Origin: Paramecium octaurelia
Lineage: Eukaryota > Ciliophora > Oligohymenophorea > Peniculida > Parameciidae
Direction: 5' to 3'
Assembly: GCA_905182995.1 (NCBI GenBank)
Contig: CAJJDP010000101.1
Span: 313,099-377,098, forward strand
Length of the DNA stretch: 64,000 nucleotides
Positions 1 to 18,026 of the stretch are shown here, in pieces. Position 1 is the stretch's first letter. Every line of letters starts with the position of its first letter. The notes under the pieces were generated by a model. It was given only the letters and a program-made list of their open reading frames with translations. It made no database searches and was not told the DNA's origin. The translations under genes and the position numbers were made by a program.

Positions 1-2
1 TA

Positions 3-767
3 CTTCACTTTCCAAACTACGATGAGGAACTGTGTGATGGGTGCAATGTTAGGAACTTTTTAAGATAATACAAAATTGAAGGACAAGAATTATAGGAGTT
101 CTTAATGAAAAACTAAGAGGGTACAATAAAAATTAATATTTCAAAACAAAAATTCAATCTGAGAGTTGTCAACTTGGGCATAGATCACATAAACAAGATC
201 GTTATTTTGGACAGTCAGCAATCCAAAAATATCTCTCTTAATTAATCTATAAAAAAACCAATCAAAATTTATATCCAGCAAACTTCACAGAAAAATAACC
301 AGCTTTTCTTTAATTGGGGTATCATCTCGTTGTTGCTTATCAATGACAACAAAATCTAAGAATTATCGTTATTTAAGATCTTAAGTCGATTCAATTCCAA
401 ATTTTCTAAATAATCCAAAATCAAATTTCACTTGAAGGGAGATGAAACACTCACTATTTCCAGTTACTCTAATTTAATCAGGATTTATTTAATACAAATA
501 TACTAAATAATTACACATTTCTATGAATCTCAAGAATCAAAAAACCATAAACCAATAACCAAGCCTAAAATTTTTCTAATCACCATGATAATCTACAAAG
601 AGGGCGATTCAATTATCCTGCAATTGCCACTTACAATTAACCCTTTGTTTTTCATTAGCAAATACTCAAATAATTTTTTCATTAGATAAATCGAACAAAA
701 GATTCTAAACTCTCCATTAACAAGTGATTTGAAAATCTATTTTAATACAAGCCTTCCTTTCAAATGA
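3..767 (+). CDS. Hypothetical protein, 5' end outside window
   Basis: This is an open frame of 254 codons running from the window edge to a TGA at 765-767, with about a dozen in-frame TAA/TAG codons read as Gln. The visible part begins with a Cys-containing stretch (DEELCDGCNVRNFL). It then alternates charged and beta-like segments and ends in a basic, Phe-rich tail. I see no membrane span and recognise no domain. The RecQ-like gene starts 93 nt downstream on the same strand. Coding status is good because the frame is long and has mixed composition; function is unknown. Confidence 0.6.
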
Positions 768-860
768 GTTTGAATTACATATGAAATTTATCTATATTTT
801 TGTAACAAATTTAATTGTTAAAAGGTTATTTAATAATTTGTTTAAAAAATTCCCGCTTTT

Positions 861-3802
<2,942 letters not shown>

Positions 3803-3952
3803 GATAAAATTAAATTTTAATAATTTTTATATCTACATATTTAATTTATAAATATTATAAGTCTTAAATCTATTCATTTGCAAGATTATAATCAAAATTG
3901 TAATTTATATACTTTCAATTCAAAACCACTTAGGTTCTTTAATTTCATACCT

Positions 3953-4176
3953 ATGAGTAGTTTTGAGGTTTATTCATAAGAAGTAAATTCTTATAGGAAA
4001 CTATCTTCAAGTTTTAATTATTTATGAGATATTTCTGGCATTAAGTTGCTGATATTTAATGTAGGAGGCTAGGTTTACATTCTAACAATTGTGATCTTAT
4101 CTTCAAAATGGAGTTACTCCTTCTTGAAATAGCTAGTGAGCATAATATTCCTAAGTATTTGAAAATTATTTTTTGA
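3953..4176 (+). CDS. Possible small protein (64 aa)
   Basis: A short model: five codons, a 29-nt intron (3968-3996, GTTTA...TATAG), then 59 codons to a TGA. The peptide MRYFWHQVADIQ...KYLKII is amphipathic and looks helical; nothing in it is recognised. The reverse strand over the same stretch is also open for about 130 codons when TAA/TAG are read as Gln, so the strand is not certain. Treat as a candidate only. Confidence 0.3.
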
Positions 4177-4913
4177 TAAAAATTAAATCGTCCTAAAATT
4201 AAATACACAAAGAATAAATTGGTTTTTGAGCAACATCATTCTACCAGGTATTTTTGAAAACTACTTTGATAATTTATTTTTTAGATAGGCATGATAATTA
4301 AACCATAGTTCTAATGTTTATTGTTTTTCATTCAATAAATAATATTAATTGCTCGAGAATGGTGTAAACAAGGAAAAAGGAAATCCGAATCGAAGTTATT
4401 CTATCTTCTATTCACTTTATATGTTATAAACATGTAAATGCAGATTATCCTTAATGAATAATGTGTAATCTAACAACCAAAGCTCATATTTAATTGATTA
4501 TATGTTAATTTGTATTGATTTGACAGTTAGATCCTATAAGTTAAGTAAATTCAAATGATCAGAATAAGAATTATAGTAAAAATAAGAGGAATTATGTGAA
4601 AAGTCTATTGTATCAAGCTTTATGTTAGTTTTGGAGACATTAAAAGTGATAATCAATTTAAATGATTGTAAACAATATATTCTAAATTAAAAGGTTTCAT
4701 TATCCTATTGAGAATTAGTGAAAATGGCAATATAATTGGAGTCATTCGATAACTAGGAATGTTATGAATAAATTTACATTAAATCCTGCGATATCTTAGT
4801 TGTTGTAATCGATTATAAACTCACATGGTAGAGTCTGAGTTTGATTATTATTTAAATAATTCATATATTTTAGTTTAATTGAAAGGAATGTTTTACAATT
4901 ATAATATAAATTT
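4177..4913. other. Stretch without a confident gene
   Basis: AT-rich, with short frames that may be exons of small genes on the plus strand. One is a 68-codon frame at 4291-4497 containing a basic IAREWCKQGKRK segment. Another is an open stretch around 4710-4880 that includes AIQLESFDNQECYEQ. I could not connect either into a convincing model with canonical introns. It also serves as the upstream region of the zinc-finger gene at 4914. Confidence 0.4.
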
Positions 4914-5558
4914 ATGAAACAAGTTTGCAATTTATACTAATAGGGGAGGTGTGAAAAAGGGAAGAAGTGCAAATACAAACATATGGAGTAGAAGGCTGAA
5001 AAACCAATTGAATAAGAGCAGAAATAAGTAAAGATGTAAATGGTGGGCCCAAAAGTGCACCATATAAAAATATTTAAATGGGCTGATTTATCAAAGTTGG
5101 CAGACGCATAGGAAATATTTCAGCATAATTAAGAGTTATTGGGAGGAGATTTCTTTAAGATTGCAAAAGAAATTAAGACTGATATGGAAAGGGACTTTTT
5201 GCAATTTTTTCGAAAATTTTAACAGAGCATGAAATTCTTGCCATAACCTTAATGCAAATTATTAGATTATTTAAGAAACTAAAATGAATTTCAAGTCATC
5301 TTTAGATTAGCGCCGTCGATTGATCGGAAAGAATTAGAATTTAAGGAATAAGTCAAAGAAAGATATTTTGAAATTCTCATATAAATAGATAAGAATTATC
5401 CGAAATCATCAGTTATCATTTTGAATTAATCTCTATCTGAATAATTTAAGGAGATACTGTAAAATAGGATAAGCGATCAAATCTTTGAAAAAAAAGGATT
5501 GTTTCAAGGGTTGAGATATATCGAAACTCATTTTGACGAGATTGTTTTAGGCTTATGA
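4914..5558 (+). CDS. CCCH zinc-finger protein (214 aa)
   Basis: An intronless frame of 214 codons. The start is chosen at the ATG placing a zinc finger at the extreme N-terminus: CNLYQQGRCEKGKKCKYKH, spacing C-x7-C-x5-C-x3-H. Such CCCH fingers usually bind RNA. The rest (KIFKWADLSKLADAQE... to IETHFDEIVLGL) is charged and mostly helical and is unknown to me. A single CCCH finger at residue 4 is also seen in nucleoporin-like proteins of the NUPL2/Nup42 type, but FG repeats are absent, so that is only an alternative. It ends 34 nt before the next start on the same strand. Confidence 0.75.
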
Positions 5559-5592
5559 TATTTTATGCTTTTATAATTAAAAATAATTAATT

Positions 5593-6435
5593 ATGATTAA
5601 ATATAATAGTGAAAATCATTTTAAGTTTCATAATGTTAAAGTGTTTGATAAGGAGAGGATGATTTTGTATTTTAAGAGAATGCCAATAGAGCAAGATGAG
5701 AGTGACAATTTGTACAATGGATTAAATTAATTAATCATGAAGGAGAGAATAGAATAGACAAAGTAAAAGGTGGAAGAGGGTAAGTAAGTGACAAGCAGTG
5801 TGAAAATGGATTAGGGAGAATTGCCCAAGAATAGAACATTGATAATAATGAACTTTGATTCTCCTTTTGATCGTAAATTTATAGCAAAAGTATTTAAACT
5901 ATGTGGGATAATTCGAAGAGTGTATGTTGGATCAATGAAAGTGGCTGAGAACGGAAAAAAAAAACTATTACATGTTGGTTTGGTGGTATTTAAGAATGAG
6001 TATGATTTGACCAAATGTTTCGATATTGAATATTTCCAATAAAGAATCAATAATAAATTTAAGAGTGCTCCCATTTCAACTAATTATGAAAAGAAGCTCT
6101 TGTAGAATTATGAAGTTGTAGATGAGAAGAAGAATTAAATAATAGAGGAGGCATAATAAGAAGGATATCAAATAGCGATGAACAAATATGGTGATTTCGA
6201 AACTAATATAGAGAAACCAAAGTTTGAGAAGAGAAATTGGGTTGGAAGAAACAAAAACAAAACAAAGAAGAATGTAGAAATGGAAGAAATAGAATAAGTA
6301 ATTTAAGGATTGGATGATAATTTACCACATTAGAAGAAGAAGGACATATTGAAATTGCAAAAACAATAGCTTCAGCAATAATTTCAATAAGATATTGAAA
6401 ATTTAAGGTAGAAATAAAAGAAGGTAAAGGAATGA
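5593..6435 (+). CDS. RRM-like protein, possible RRP7 homologue (280 aa)
   Basis: An intronless frame of 280 codons. Residues about 75-150 look like an RNA-recognition fold: RTLIIMNFDSPFDRKFIAKV (RNP2-like), then RRVYVGSM and LLHVGLVVFKNEYDL (RNP1 position). The C-terminal third contains a short conserved-looking YGDFETN...RNWVGRNK segment and a long Gln/Lys coiled coil. That layout, an RRM-like core with a basic helical tail, fits ribosomal RNA-processing protein 7, which acts in nucleolar small-subunit assembly. The homology is suggestive rather than proven. Several residues in the tail come from TAA/TAG Gln codons. Confidence 0.7.
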
Positions 6436-6470
6436 AAAACAAATCGTATAATAATTTTGTACATAATATT

Positions 6471-8033
6471 TCATTATTATTCTTATTATTTTTATACTAA
6501 TGGCAAGTCTATATCTCCTAGACAACCCTCATGCTTCAATAGCTTTTATGTTATCATATCAGCTTATTCGTTCCAATTTAAATCTTTGAGAACATAAATA
6601 TATATGATTGTCAAATACAAGTTGCAAAATCCAAAACCTAACCAAATACCAATTAATTCTAAATCGAACACATATGCTAAAACTAACACAACTGGGATTC
6701 CAATTATGTAGTATGATATCATGGTCTGATTGGATACAATTGTGGATTTGTTAACTCCCTTTAGAGCTCCAGACAATGCTCCTTGAATTCCATCAAAACA
6801 CACACTTCCAATAAGAAAATAAGGGAGAGTCTCTAACATAATTTATTATATCTGGGGATCGGAGGAATATATGCGACTCCACTGATCCTGAAAAATAGTG
6901 AGTCCAATGACCAATGATATGAGTACTGCTCCTTGGACACACATACCACTTATGATATACTATTTAGCCAAAGCGATTTTATGTTGACCTCTATTAAGAT
7001 CGAAAATGTACTTAAACTGTTTCCAACATATGACATTAATGTTACTGATAAGCTAATTGGGAATTTGAAATAGATTGAACTTGTATTTGCAAATGCAAGT
7101 TGGGCATTAGCTTAATTCACTCCCAAAGAGTAGGCCACGAATGACAGTATGTAGAAAACTATGAAGTCAGCATAAATGTGTAGGATCAATGGGATAGACT
7201 CTTTAACAAACATAATGTAGGTTTCTTTATACTAAAATATTTGGCATGAGAATTGGAAGTTGGCAAGCAAGTCATAAACTTCCTGATGCTTGTAGACATA
7301 TCTTATCAACATAAATAGTGTAAACAACTTGAAGATAATTTAAAGATTTTCTTACTTCACTTAGAATGATGGACAAACACAAACCAATATACCCTAGGTC
7401 GCAGATGAGGAATAGGAATACACAGGCAAGTAGGTGGAATAGGAGAGTGGATGCATAAATGAATGGAAAAGGCTGAAAAATCCTGCATCCAACAAGATAT
7501 TATTTTAAACATTCAATTTGGAGAAGCAAAAATGCGGCTATAAACAAAGGGATGATCATTTGCCTTAGTTGCTTGTTTATTTTAATTAATATACCATGCA
7601 TATTGTGTAATTATGTCAGTGTCCTCTTGTACAATGAATTGAACCAGGTATTGAGTGTTGTAAATGAATAGAAAAAAAGGTACGGATACAAATAATATGG
7701 AATAAATGGTGAAGTTTAAGTAAATCTGGGTGAGTTTGTGCTTATTCTATCCCAAGGCATGTGAAACCTGATTATTGAGTCCTTGATTGATGCCTATATA
7801 GTGTGTGAATGCAAACCTAAGCCCAAGGGAACGAACAATAACTAAATTAACATCCATGCTATCCCATAGGAGGCTGTCTAATATTTGTCAGTGTATTGTC
7901 CCATGAAATGCAGATTGAGCATTGACATCAGATCGATACAAATGTAACCGCTCACAATCTGGAACATGCTCGTTGATACATTATAAGTAATTGATCTCCA
8001 ATCATTAGTAATCAATAAATTATCATTATACAT
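6471..8033 (-). CDS. MATE-family efflux transporter
   Basis: A multidrug and toxin extrusion type cation antiporter. Five exons are separated by introns at 7794-7816, 7564-7594, 7328-7355 and 6989-7011 (23, 31, 28, 23 nt), giving 485 residues; the exon sum is in frame. About twelve hydrophobic segments are visible. Family signatures: INQGLNNQVSHALGQNKH after the second span (the conserved QxxGxxx region), YVGNSL...QHKIALAKQYI at the start of the second half, and GALSGALKGVNKSTI...YYIIGIPV near the end. The tail is Gln-rich. The start codon lies 9 nt from that of the divergent gene at 8043, so one of the two starts is probably further in. Confidence 0.88.
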
Positions 8034-8042
8034 TTTATAAAA

Positions 8043-8837
8043 ATGAATTAACACTTTGATACAGAAGACTCTATAAATTCCGATGAAGCCATCAAATCAA
8101 TCGAATGTAAATATCTCACTCCCAACTTCCATCCCAGTCTCGATGATAAAGGCACCTCAGTTCATAAAAGGATGAATGCAATAAATTCGATGAGGTGTAA
8201 ATTTAAAGAGTCTTTGGTCTCTAAAGATGAAATATTCACCCAATCGTCTCCCTTCAAATCAACGAATGTTATTTCGAGTCAAAATGGACAACCGCAAAGT
8301 GAATTACCATCCTCCCCTCTCAAAGCAGAAGATTTGACTAAGCAGGACAAAGTGCATCTGGCTGAATCCCGTAAAAGACACAATACCAAAAATTCTATTG
8401 AATAATTTTAAGAAAAGCAAATACAACAAAATCAAAGGAAGTGTCAACCGCATTCATAACCTAAATAGGTATAAACTCGTAAGCCTAAAAAACAAATTTA
8501 TGTAACATAGATTGTAAATGATCATTGTGAAATTACAAGTTTTCCATTCCCCAAACCCCAAAGATTGTCAAGGATTATTTAAAATAACGATGGCCACCAA
8601 TCTTAGAGAGGAAGCTCTACATCTACTCCTAGAGGGATCCTCAAATCTGGCTCGTTTGAAGTATTGAGAATCGGTAGTAGACCAAGCACTCAAAGTCTGA
8701 ACAGTCCCATGATGAGACCCAGCAGTAAAAGGGTTTCCTTTGAATTTACAAGCGAATAATTAAGGAAAATGAAAAACACCTGTGCGAGTTCAGATCATAA
8801 TAAATATTAGAGATTGAAAACTAAATTCAAGAAATGA
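8043..8837 (+). CDS. Ser/Lys-rich hypothetical protein (264 aa)
   Basis: An intronless frame of 264 codons, rich in Ser, Pro, Lys and Arg. It has repeated Ser-Pro steps (QSSPFKS, LPSSPLK, RPSTQSLNSP) suggesting a phosphorylated, disordered protein. No domain is recognised. The first ATG is 9 nt from the divergent MATE start; an in-frame ATG at 8172 would leave normal promoter room. Gln is encoded by CAA and TAA/TAG alike. Confidence 0.65.
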
Positions 8838-8938
8838 CACCTCCTTTATATTTTCTGTCTATCTTAATCACTTACACACAATAACTACAACTTATAAAAT
8901 ATTGATTAAAAAATAATTAAATTTAAATTTGAATAATA

Positions 8939-9889
8939 ATGTCAACAGATAACACAGAATTGTTATCAAAGTTTCTTAATGAGTATAACTAATTGAAGAA
9001 ATAGAACCAAGAATACCAAATGAAAGAAAACACAACATTTTAAACGTTGTCTAATGAAAACTCCCTATTGTCTCAAGAATTAAATCGCATCAAAAAAGAA
9101 AACCAAAGATTAATTGACAATAATGCATTCTTAACTGATCAACTCAATCAATTAAAACTCCTATACTCAGAAACTAAACAAGAACTGCAAGAATCCTTTA
9201 ATTTTATTCAAAACATGAACAAAACTATGAAGACAGGAACCTTTGAAAATGAAGACAAAGAACTAAACAAATTGATGGAGATCTTTTCAGTCAACTCTGT
9301 AGATTAATTAATAATAACTGCAGAAAAGATTAAGACTGTGATGCTGGGAGTTTCTCATTTAGAACAGTTTTGCAGATCAATTTGTGAAATCATTTATGAT
9401 TAACATGAAGAACATTACAATTTGGATTAAGTGTTCCCTATTATCCAAAAATGGAAATGCGATTCCAAATATGTAGATTGTTTTTTATTCTTCAAAAATC
9501 AACTAGAATAAACATTGCAATTGAAACACTCCACTGATCAATAAATCATAGATGCAATCAAACAACTATAATAAAACACTTAGAATCATGATCTACAAGC
9601 AATCAAATCGCTTTTTAAAATAGATACTAATGACAATTTTATGTTCAAAATCAATCAAATCTTCGTACTTCTTCAAGACATCCAACAATTCACCAAAATT
9701 GCCAAACGACTACTAGATTTAGATGAAAACATGAAAAACGAAGCATGTATGGTCTACATTTTAAAATTGTTGGAGAAAATGAAATAAAGCCAATTCAATG
9801 ATCCAGATCTAATTATTAAAATAATGAAAATCATCAAGGTGGATCATCCATAATTAATAACATCCAAATTGGAGTAATTGATAAATTGA
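8939..9889 (+). CDS. Coiled-coil protein (316 aa)
   Basis: An intronless frame of 316 codons. Residues about 1-110 form a heptad-patterned coiled coil (LSQELNRIKKENQRLIDNNA, then LNQLKLLYSETKQELQES). The remaining two thirds are helical with alternating Leu/Ile and acidic residues, ending IKVDHPQLITSKLEQLIN. I see no catalytic motif, membrane span or targeting signal. A structural or microtubule-linked role is possible but only by composition. Confidence 0.75.
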
Positions 9890-9905
9890 TTATTATATAT
9901 TAAAT

Positions 9906-10730
9906 ATGATTAAAATTTTAAGAAGTCTTCGCTAAATAAATCATAAATAATCTTATGGCCTATTTGGATGGTTCAAAAAAAAGGAGGATAAGGTCGATGA
10001 TTCAGCTTATGATCCTGAGACTTGGAAACAATTGCAACCTGCCTTCAATAAAGTAAAGGAGGAAAATTAAAATAAACCAAAACTATTGCCAATCAAAAAG
10101 AAATAATATTCTGATAAATTAACTGTTGTAATGGAATTAGATGAAGTCCTTGTATATTCCTTTGTTCCAGACCCAAAAGATATGTTCATGAATGCACCCT
10201 TGAGACAATATGATTTTTACATTGATCTGCCCGAATTCGATAATTTTGTTCATGTGTATAAGAGGGAATAGTTGGATGAATTTTTAGAATACTTCCTCAA
10301 TCAAACTGAACCAGTTATTTGGTCAAAAGGGTCAAGGATTTATGTTGAAAGAGTCCTAGAAAAACTATGTCCATAATTTCCTAAAGATCACATCTTTTGC
10401 CAGGAACAATGCAATCTAGTTGAGGAAGATGACTTAGAAGACTATTTTAAAGATATCGATCTTTTAGGCAGAGACAGAAAGAAAGTAGTCTACGTCGATG
10501 CCAAACCATTAAGTTTTTGGACTACAGGAGATAACTGTATTCTCTTTGTTTGATTTATGATAGCAATTCCTGTTAGAATGTTTGTGGCAGATAACACAGA
10601 CACTAAAGATGACTTATAAAAATTGATGAACATACTTGAGAGGTTGAAGTAGGAAAATGATGTGAGAGATTACTTGAAGAAGATCTATAAAGTAGAAGAA
10701 ACACTTAGAGAAACTAAATTTATTGAGTGA
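9906..10730 (+). CDS. Tim50-like protein (FCP1/NIF phosphatase fold)
   Basis: A member of the HAD-type FCP1/Tim50 family, 265 residues with one 27-nt intron (10537-10563). The N-terminus (MIKILRSLRQINHKQSYG) is basic and amphipathic like a mitochondrial presequence, which points to Tim50, the inner-membrane receptor for imported preproteins. The core begins TVVMELDEVLVYSF near residue 73 and continues through PVIWSKGSRIY, KKVVYVDAKPLSFW and DNSIPVRMF...DDLQKLMNIL. The usual catalytic DxDx(T/V) reads ELDEV, so the first Asp is Glu; Tim50 proteins often lack phosphatase residues. No membrane span is obvious, unlike canonical Tim50. The start was chosen at the ATG in frame with the FKKKED segment; the ATG at 9955 is out of frame. 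Confidence 0.8.
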
Positions 10731-10753
10731 TATTGTGATTTATAATAAATCAA

Positions 10754-11744
10754 TCATTTAAATTTATCTTTATCCTTTTTCTTTGCCTCGTCCTTCTCTT
10801 CAATGTTAATCAAAATACGCAAACAACTTGGTGTCGATGAATTCTCAGTAACATACAGAATATTTGATTTTTGGCTTTACAATAAAAACGAAATATGAAC
10901 CTTGAAAATGTTAATCCTGATATTTCAGGGCATTGTGGAATGGAAACATTCTCCACATTCACTCCGTTTGCATTAAATATGCTTATCTATCCTTCCTCAG
11001 AAACATGTCCAAATTCAAATCTGGCAACATATAGATGTTCTGATTATGATACTGCACAAGCAATTGGACCAAATCTACCGTTTAATTATATATAGGTGCT
11101 AATTGAATTAATATAGATTCTGTACCTATAATAAAAGATGCCTGCATCAGTCTAAACAAAACGCAATACTCTATTTTTTCCTGTCTCACACAAGTACAAT
11201 AATTGTTAATTATTGCTCAAGCATATGCCGCTTGGATAAGATAAACATTATAATGCTAAGGGCTTAACAATTTAAGCATCCATGTCTATAGCAAATAGAG
11301 ATCCCTTGCAATTTTCTATTGAAGTTTCACCAAATGGTCCAGAATCAGTAAAGAATAACAAATCTAATTACACTAAAAATTACTATTTTTGGTTGACAAT
11401 AACAGTGAATTAGGTCCCAATAATGGTTATCCTTCATAATCTTTCAAATATTCAACAATTTGTTCTTAACTGTTCTCATCAATATATCTCTTTAAAATTG
11501 CCTAGTGAGCCATATCAGCCACATATATAAATTTGTTAGGCTTGTCAATCACAATTGAGTATGGCTATCCAGATATATGAAACTCAGCCTACATTCAATG
11601 TATGTACAATACCTTAAATTATCCATCTTTGAATTTCAGAATGTCTCCATTTTGTGAAACCATATATATGGCTCCATCAATCTCCAAAGGGAAATAGAGG
11701 GGACTTGCCAATTCACAAATCTTCTCATAAGGCACAGCACTCAT
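10754..11744 (-). CDS. Strictosidine-synthase-like beta-propeller protein
   Basis: A six-bladed propeller of the strictosidine synthase/SMP-30 (APMAP-like) group, 297 residues from five exons. Introns: 11589-11612, 11364-11383, 11099-11125 and 10875-10900. Diagnostic pieces in order: blade repeats ending IDKPNKFIYVADMA, FTDSGPFGETSIENCKGSLF, LSYPSGICLSNNQQLLYLCE followed by TGKNRVLRF, FGPIACAVSQSEHLYVARFE, and SNILYVTENSSTPSCLRI. Members are hydrolase-like and often membrane-anchored; here there is no signal anchor, and the C-terminus is a Lys-rich tail. The substrate cannot be told. The arrangement is convergent with the Tim50-like gene, with stops only 23 nt apart. Confidence 0.82.
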
Positions 11745-11822
11745 TTCTGATTTATATTATATATATATTAATTAATATATTGTATTCATATATTTAGGAA
11801 ACAATAAAAATAAAAAAAGAAT

Positions 11823-11895
11823 CACCCATGGCAGGGATTGAACCTGCAGCCTACAGCTTAGAAGGCTGTCGCGCTACCAATTGCGCCACATGGGC
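11823..11895 (-). tRNA. tRNA-Arg (UCU)
   Basis: A 73-nt cloverleaf on the minus strand. The acceptor stem GCCCATG pairs with CATGGGT (first pair G-U). The D arm is GGCGCAATTGGTAGCGC, the anticodon stem ACAGC/GCTGT encloses loop CTTCTAA, and the T loop is GGTTCAATCCC. The anticodon UCU reads AGA, a major Arg codon in this AT-rich genome. No intron. Confidence 0.95.
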
Positions 11896-12062
11896 AATGT
11901 TAATAAGTCTCTCTCTTATAAACTATTTATAACATTTGGATCGACTAATATTTACTAATCTTAAACTATTAATTAAAATAATAAAAGTTTAACATTATCC
12001 CGTAAACTTAAATTATATTTATAAATTTATAATTTTGAGATCAACCTTTTATACACAATAAT

Positions 12063-13523
12063 TCATTTGTAATCAAGAAAAAATGGGACATCCAATTCAC
12101 ATGTATGTACAAGACTAATTTCTGTTTTACTTAAAAAGATATCCAAAAATAAGATTTGGTATTTCAAGAGGTTGGGATGGATCAAGTTTTAAATCTTTTC
12201 TACATCAAATTAACTTATTAATCTTATCTAATAACAATTTTCCTCAGTTTAATTGCAAGTCACCAACAGCTTATTACTCTTTACGTTGTCTGCGATAATC
12301 CAGAATATCAAAGCAAATAATTTTGGATGAGTAAAAATTGTATGTTTTAAGCTAAGATTAGTCTATACTCTAATATCCAAATTGCTACAATAATTCAACA
12401 GTTTTCTAATTAGGCCTAGAACTTAGATCTCCTTGTAATTCTCATATATGTTGATATTTTCATTCAATATTAGGATTAGGGCCTTCCTCTGAATTTTCAA
12501 ATATTAGTAATTTGAATTAGCATAGTGTTTCAATCTCTTTGCTAATCTAATTATAAGATTCATCAATTATAGATTTCGATTTAATAACAGATGTTTCTAT
12601 AATAGGCTCACTTTGTTAAATTCTTTGAATGTTAGTAGAGCTTTTAATGAATTAGTTTAAAATAATGTTGATGTAACCAAAAAAGACTTTTTTTAATATC
12701 TGATTATAAACTCACTATTACTATTGGCTGAATGATCTTAATTGTAATTGTAGATTAACTAAAACAAGTAACTCTTCAGAGGAACGCTATCAACATAACT
12801 ATTGTTCATGAAATCATTAGACTCTTGTGAATTCGAAAACAAGGACTCACATTTATTCGAAGTAGACATTTGACAACTTAAGTTATCTTCCTAAAATTAG
12901 ACTATCATATATGGAAACTCTATGGATAGCTTCTTTAACAATTCTTCGAAACTGGAATCAACGAATGATAATAAATACTAGGACCTCATTCCTTTGTGAA
13001 ATTAGTAATTAAAATAGTTGATGTAGAATATAAGTAATACAGATGATACTATGGCCGACACTTGAATCTAAGTACTGTACACTATTGCCCAAGCTATTCT
13101 AAATATACTTAAATTCACCAAAGTGATTATGCCATCAAGATACTCCCCTATTAAGACCAACAAGTAGGTTGCTCCCATTTGATTAACTCCCTGCAACATA
13201 GCCATCTAAGAGTCCTTTTTGGCCTCTTGTGCAAACAAATATATATTCATTATGTGATTTACCAAAATTAAGGCCAATCGGATATATTATGGATAGAATC
13301 TGACGAATATCAATTAAACTAAGAAGTAGCCGAGCAGAATAGAACTACAAAGTAACGAGTAATTATTTCCTTCCATTCCTGCTTAAACACATTTTATTAT
13401 GAATATGACGCAAAGCCCAAGAGTCACAATGCAAAAGGTAGTCCACCTTCTAACCTTTAATAGTTATCTTTAATATTTTTGTTCGATTTAAGCATCCTTA
13501 AATGCTAAAGTATATTTATTCAT
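12063..13523 (-). CDS. Membrane protein with histidine-kinase-like C-terminal region
   Basis: An intronless frame of 486 residues. Roughly five or six hydrophobic segments lie in the first 180 residues (for example TTFCIVTLGLCVIFIIK and ALILVNHIMNIYLF), followed by a Ser/Asn-rich middle. The C-terminal ~150 residues follow the order of a sensor kinase: a helical stretch (LTFKEFNKVSLLQKHLLL), then TIFTHPKLFALIFWIIADNV, which sits where an N-box (NLLxNAxKFT) would be but lacks its Asn. No G-box is seen. It resembles the proteins at 45215 and 46893 in layout. A sensor or scaffold role is inference. Confidence 0.75.
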
Positions 13524-14468
13524 TAATAATAATTATTATATATATATATCATTCAAATAAATTAAGACTCCTCATTAATCGCCTACTAATTATATTTTAG
13601 AGATTCGAAAGGTATAATTTAAAAATTAGGTAGTTATGATTTAATATTACTTCGTTAGTTTCAGTGCATTTTCATTTATACAATTTTGATTTTGATAATC
13701 CTAATACCTCCTTATTAAGGAAAAAGTACTAAAGGACTTCTAAGTTTAATCTCAAATTAGAAATAACCAACCGAAAAAGTAAGAAAGGTAACAATAAAAT
13801 TAATTTTAATAAATTCAATATTCCAATAATTTTTGAATTTGTTCCTAACTAATAATTGCAATTTATTTGATTCTTCTTTTTTGCAAAATATTTTATTAAA
13901 TTTTATCATGTTTTTACAATCTTCCAAAAAAATAGTAGAATTTACTAAATATTACTTAAAATTTAAAACCTATTTTTTCTATCCAAAAAACCTACAAAAT
14001 ATAACTCAAAATTTTAATTATAAATGAAAAATTTTAATAATGTTTATAAAAAGAACTTCAAAATCGGTTCTATTAATTTCAATTAAAATAACTTTAAATT
14101 TATTCAATATTCAATTCTGGGATATGAAAAATTCGATTTATTAAATAAGAGAAAATCAAAACACGAATTTAATTTACTTCATAAGTTTAAACCAATTTTT
14201 ATCAAAAGTAAACTTTATAAAAAGAAAATATTAGGTGAAAATACTGTTGAGATTTTAAATCATACGAAACTTGTTATCCTTAAACTATAAGTAGAATACA
14301 ATTTTAAAGCAACCCAATAACTTCAATTAAACTGTAATCAGAATATAAATGTTGGAATATTTAATATTAGTTGAATCAGTAATCAGATTTTGGATAATCT
14401 AAACTATGATTTAATAAACTAAACCAAATAGTGCATATTTTATTTGAAAACATTAATCCAAAGTACAA
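13524..14468. other. AT-rich stretch with weak frames
   Basis: Contains a short TA-repeat tract near 13538-13550 and mostly AT-rich DNA. The only longer frames are 13833-14027 and 14024-14374 on the plus strand (63 and 116 codons). Both are dominated by Asn, Lys, Ile and Phe, as expected of random AT-rich sequence when only TGA stops translation. No domain is recognised. Confidence 0.5.
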
Positions 14469-14513
14469 GATAGAAATCCTTATTCGTACACTTGTTATAA
14501 TTAGGATCCAATA

Positions 14514-14741
14514 ATGAAATTTAAGCTAAATAATGTCGAAACATTCAATATAAATACGTTAATTAATGGCAGTGTTGATAATAAATTTCTCGAATAGTTG
14601 ATGGTATATAGTTTATCCAATAATGGATATAAATAAACACTAGAAATTGTAAAGGAAGGAACAATAAACCTGAATGGAGAACATAAGAATAGGGATATTT
14701 ATTATTAGTTTGTATAATGTTTCTTAGAAAAGATGAGGTGA
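14514..14741 (+). CDS. Possible small protein (75 aa), first copy
   Basis: An open frame of 75 codons starting MKFKLNNVETFNINTLINGS and ending CFLEKMR before TGA. It has mixed composition unlike the neighbouring low-complexity DNA. Preceding in-frame sequence suggests it could be the last exon of a longer plus-strand gene, but I found no short intron linking it upstream. The reverse frame over the same DNA is hydrophobic and looks like a shadow. Confidence 0.3.
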
Positions 14742-14814
14742 AGTTAACCATTCAGATCGATAATAATTAATACTAGCAGACGAAATTATGATACATAACT
14801 TTTGAAATAAACAA

Positions 14815-15846
<1,032 letters not shown>

Positions 15847-15847
15847 N

Positions 15848-17941
<2,094 letters not shown>

Positions 17942-18026
17942 TTTAATAATATATTTTATAAGATTAACAAGTCTCCATTCTTTCTTTCATTTTACCCCCT
18001 CCAATTTCATACACATTAAAAAAAAT

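Noticed and set aside
6564-8033. Frame changes in the MATE gene as pseudogene damage
   Set aside because: Each change is removed by a 23-31 nt GT...AG intron, and the exon total is a whole number of codons.
13538-13550. TA-dinucleotide tract as a mobile-element or IES boundary
   Set aside because: Simple AT repeats are common in these intergenic regions; no paired boundary or terminal inverted repeat was seen.
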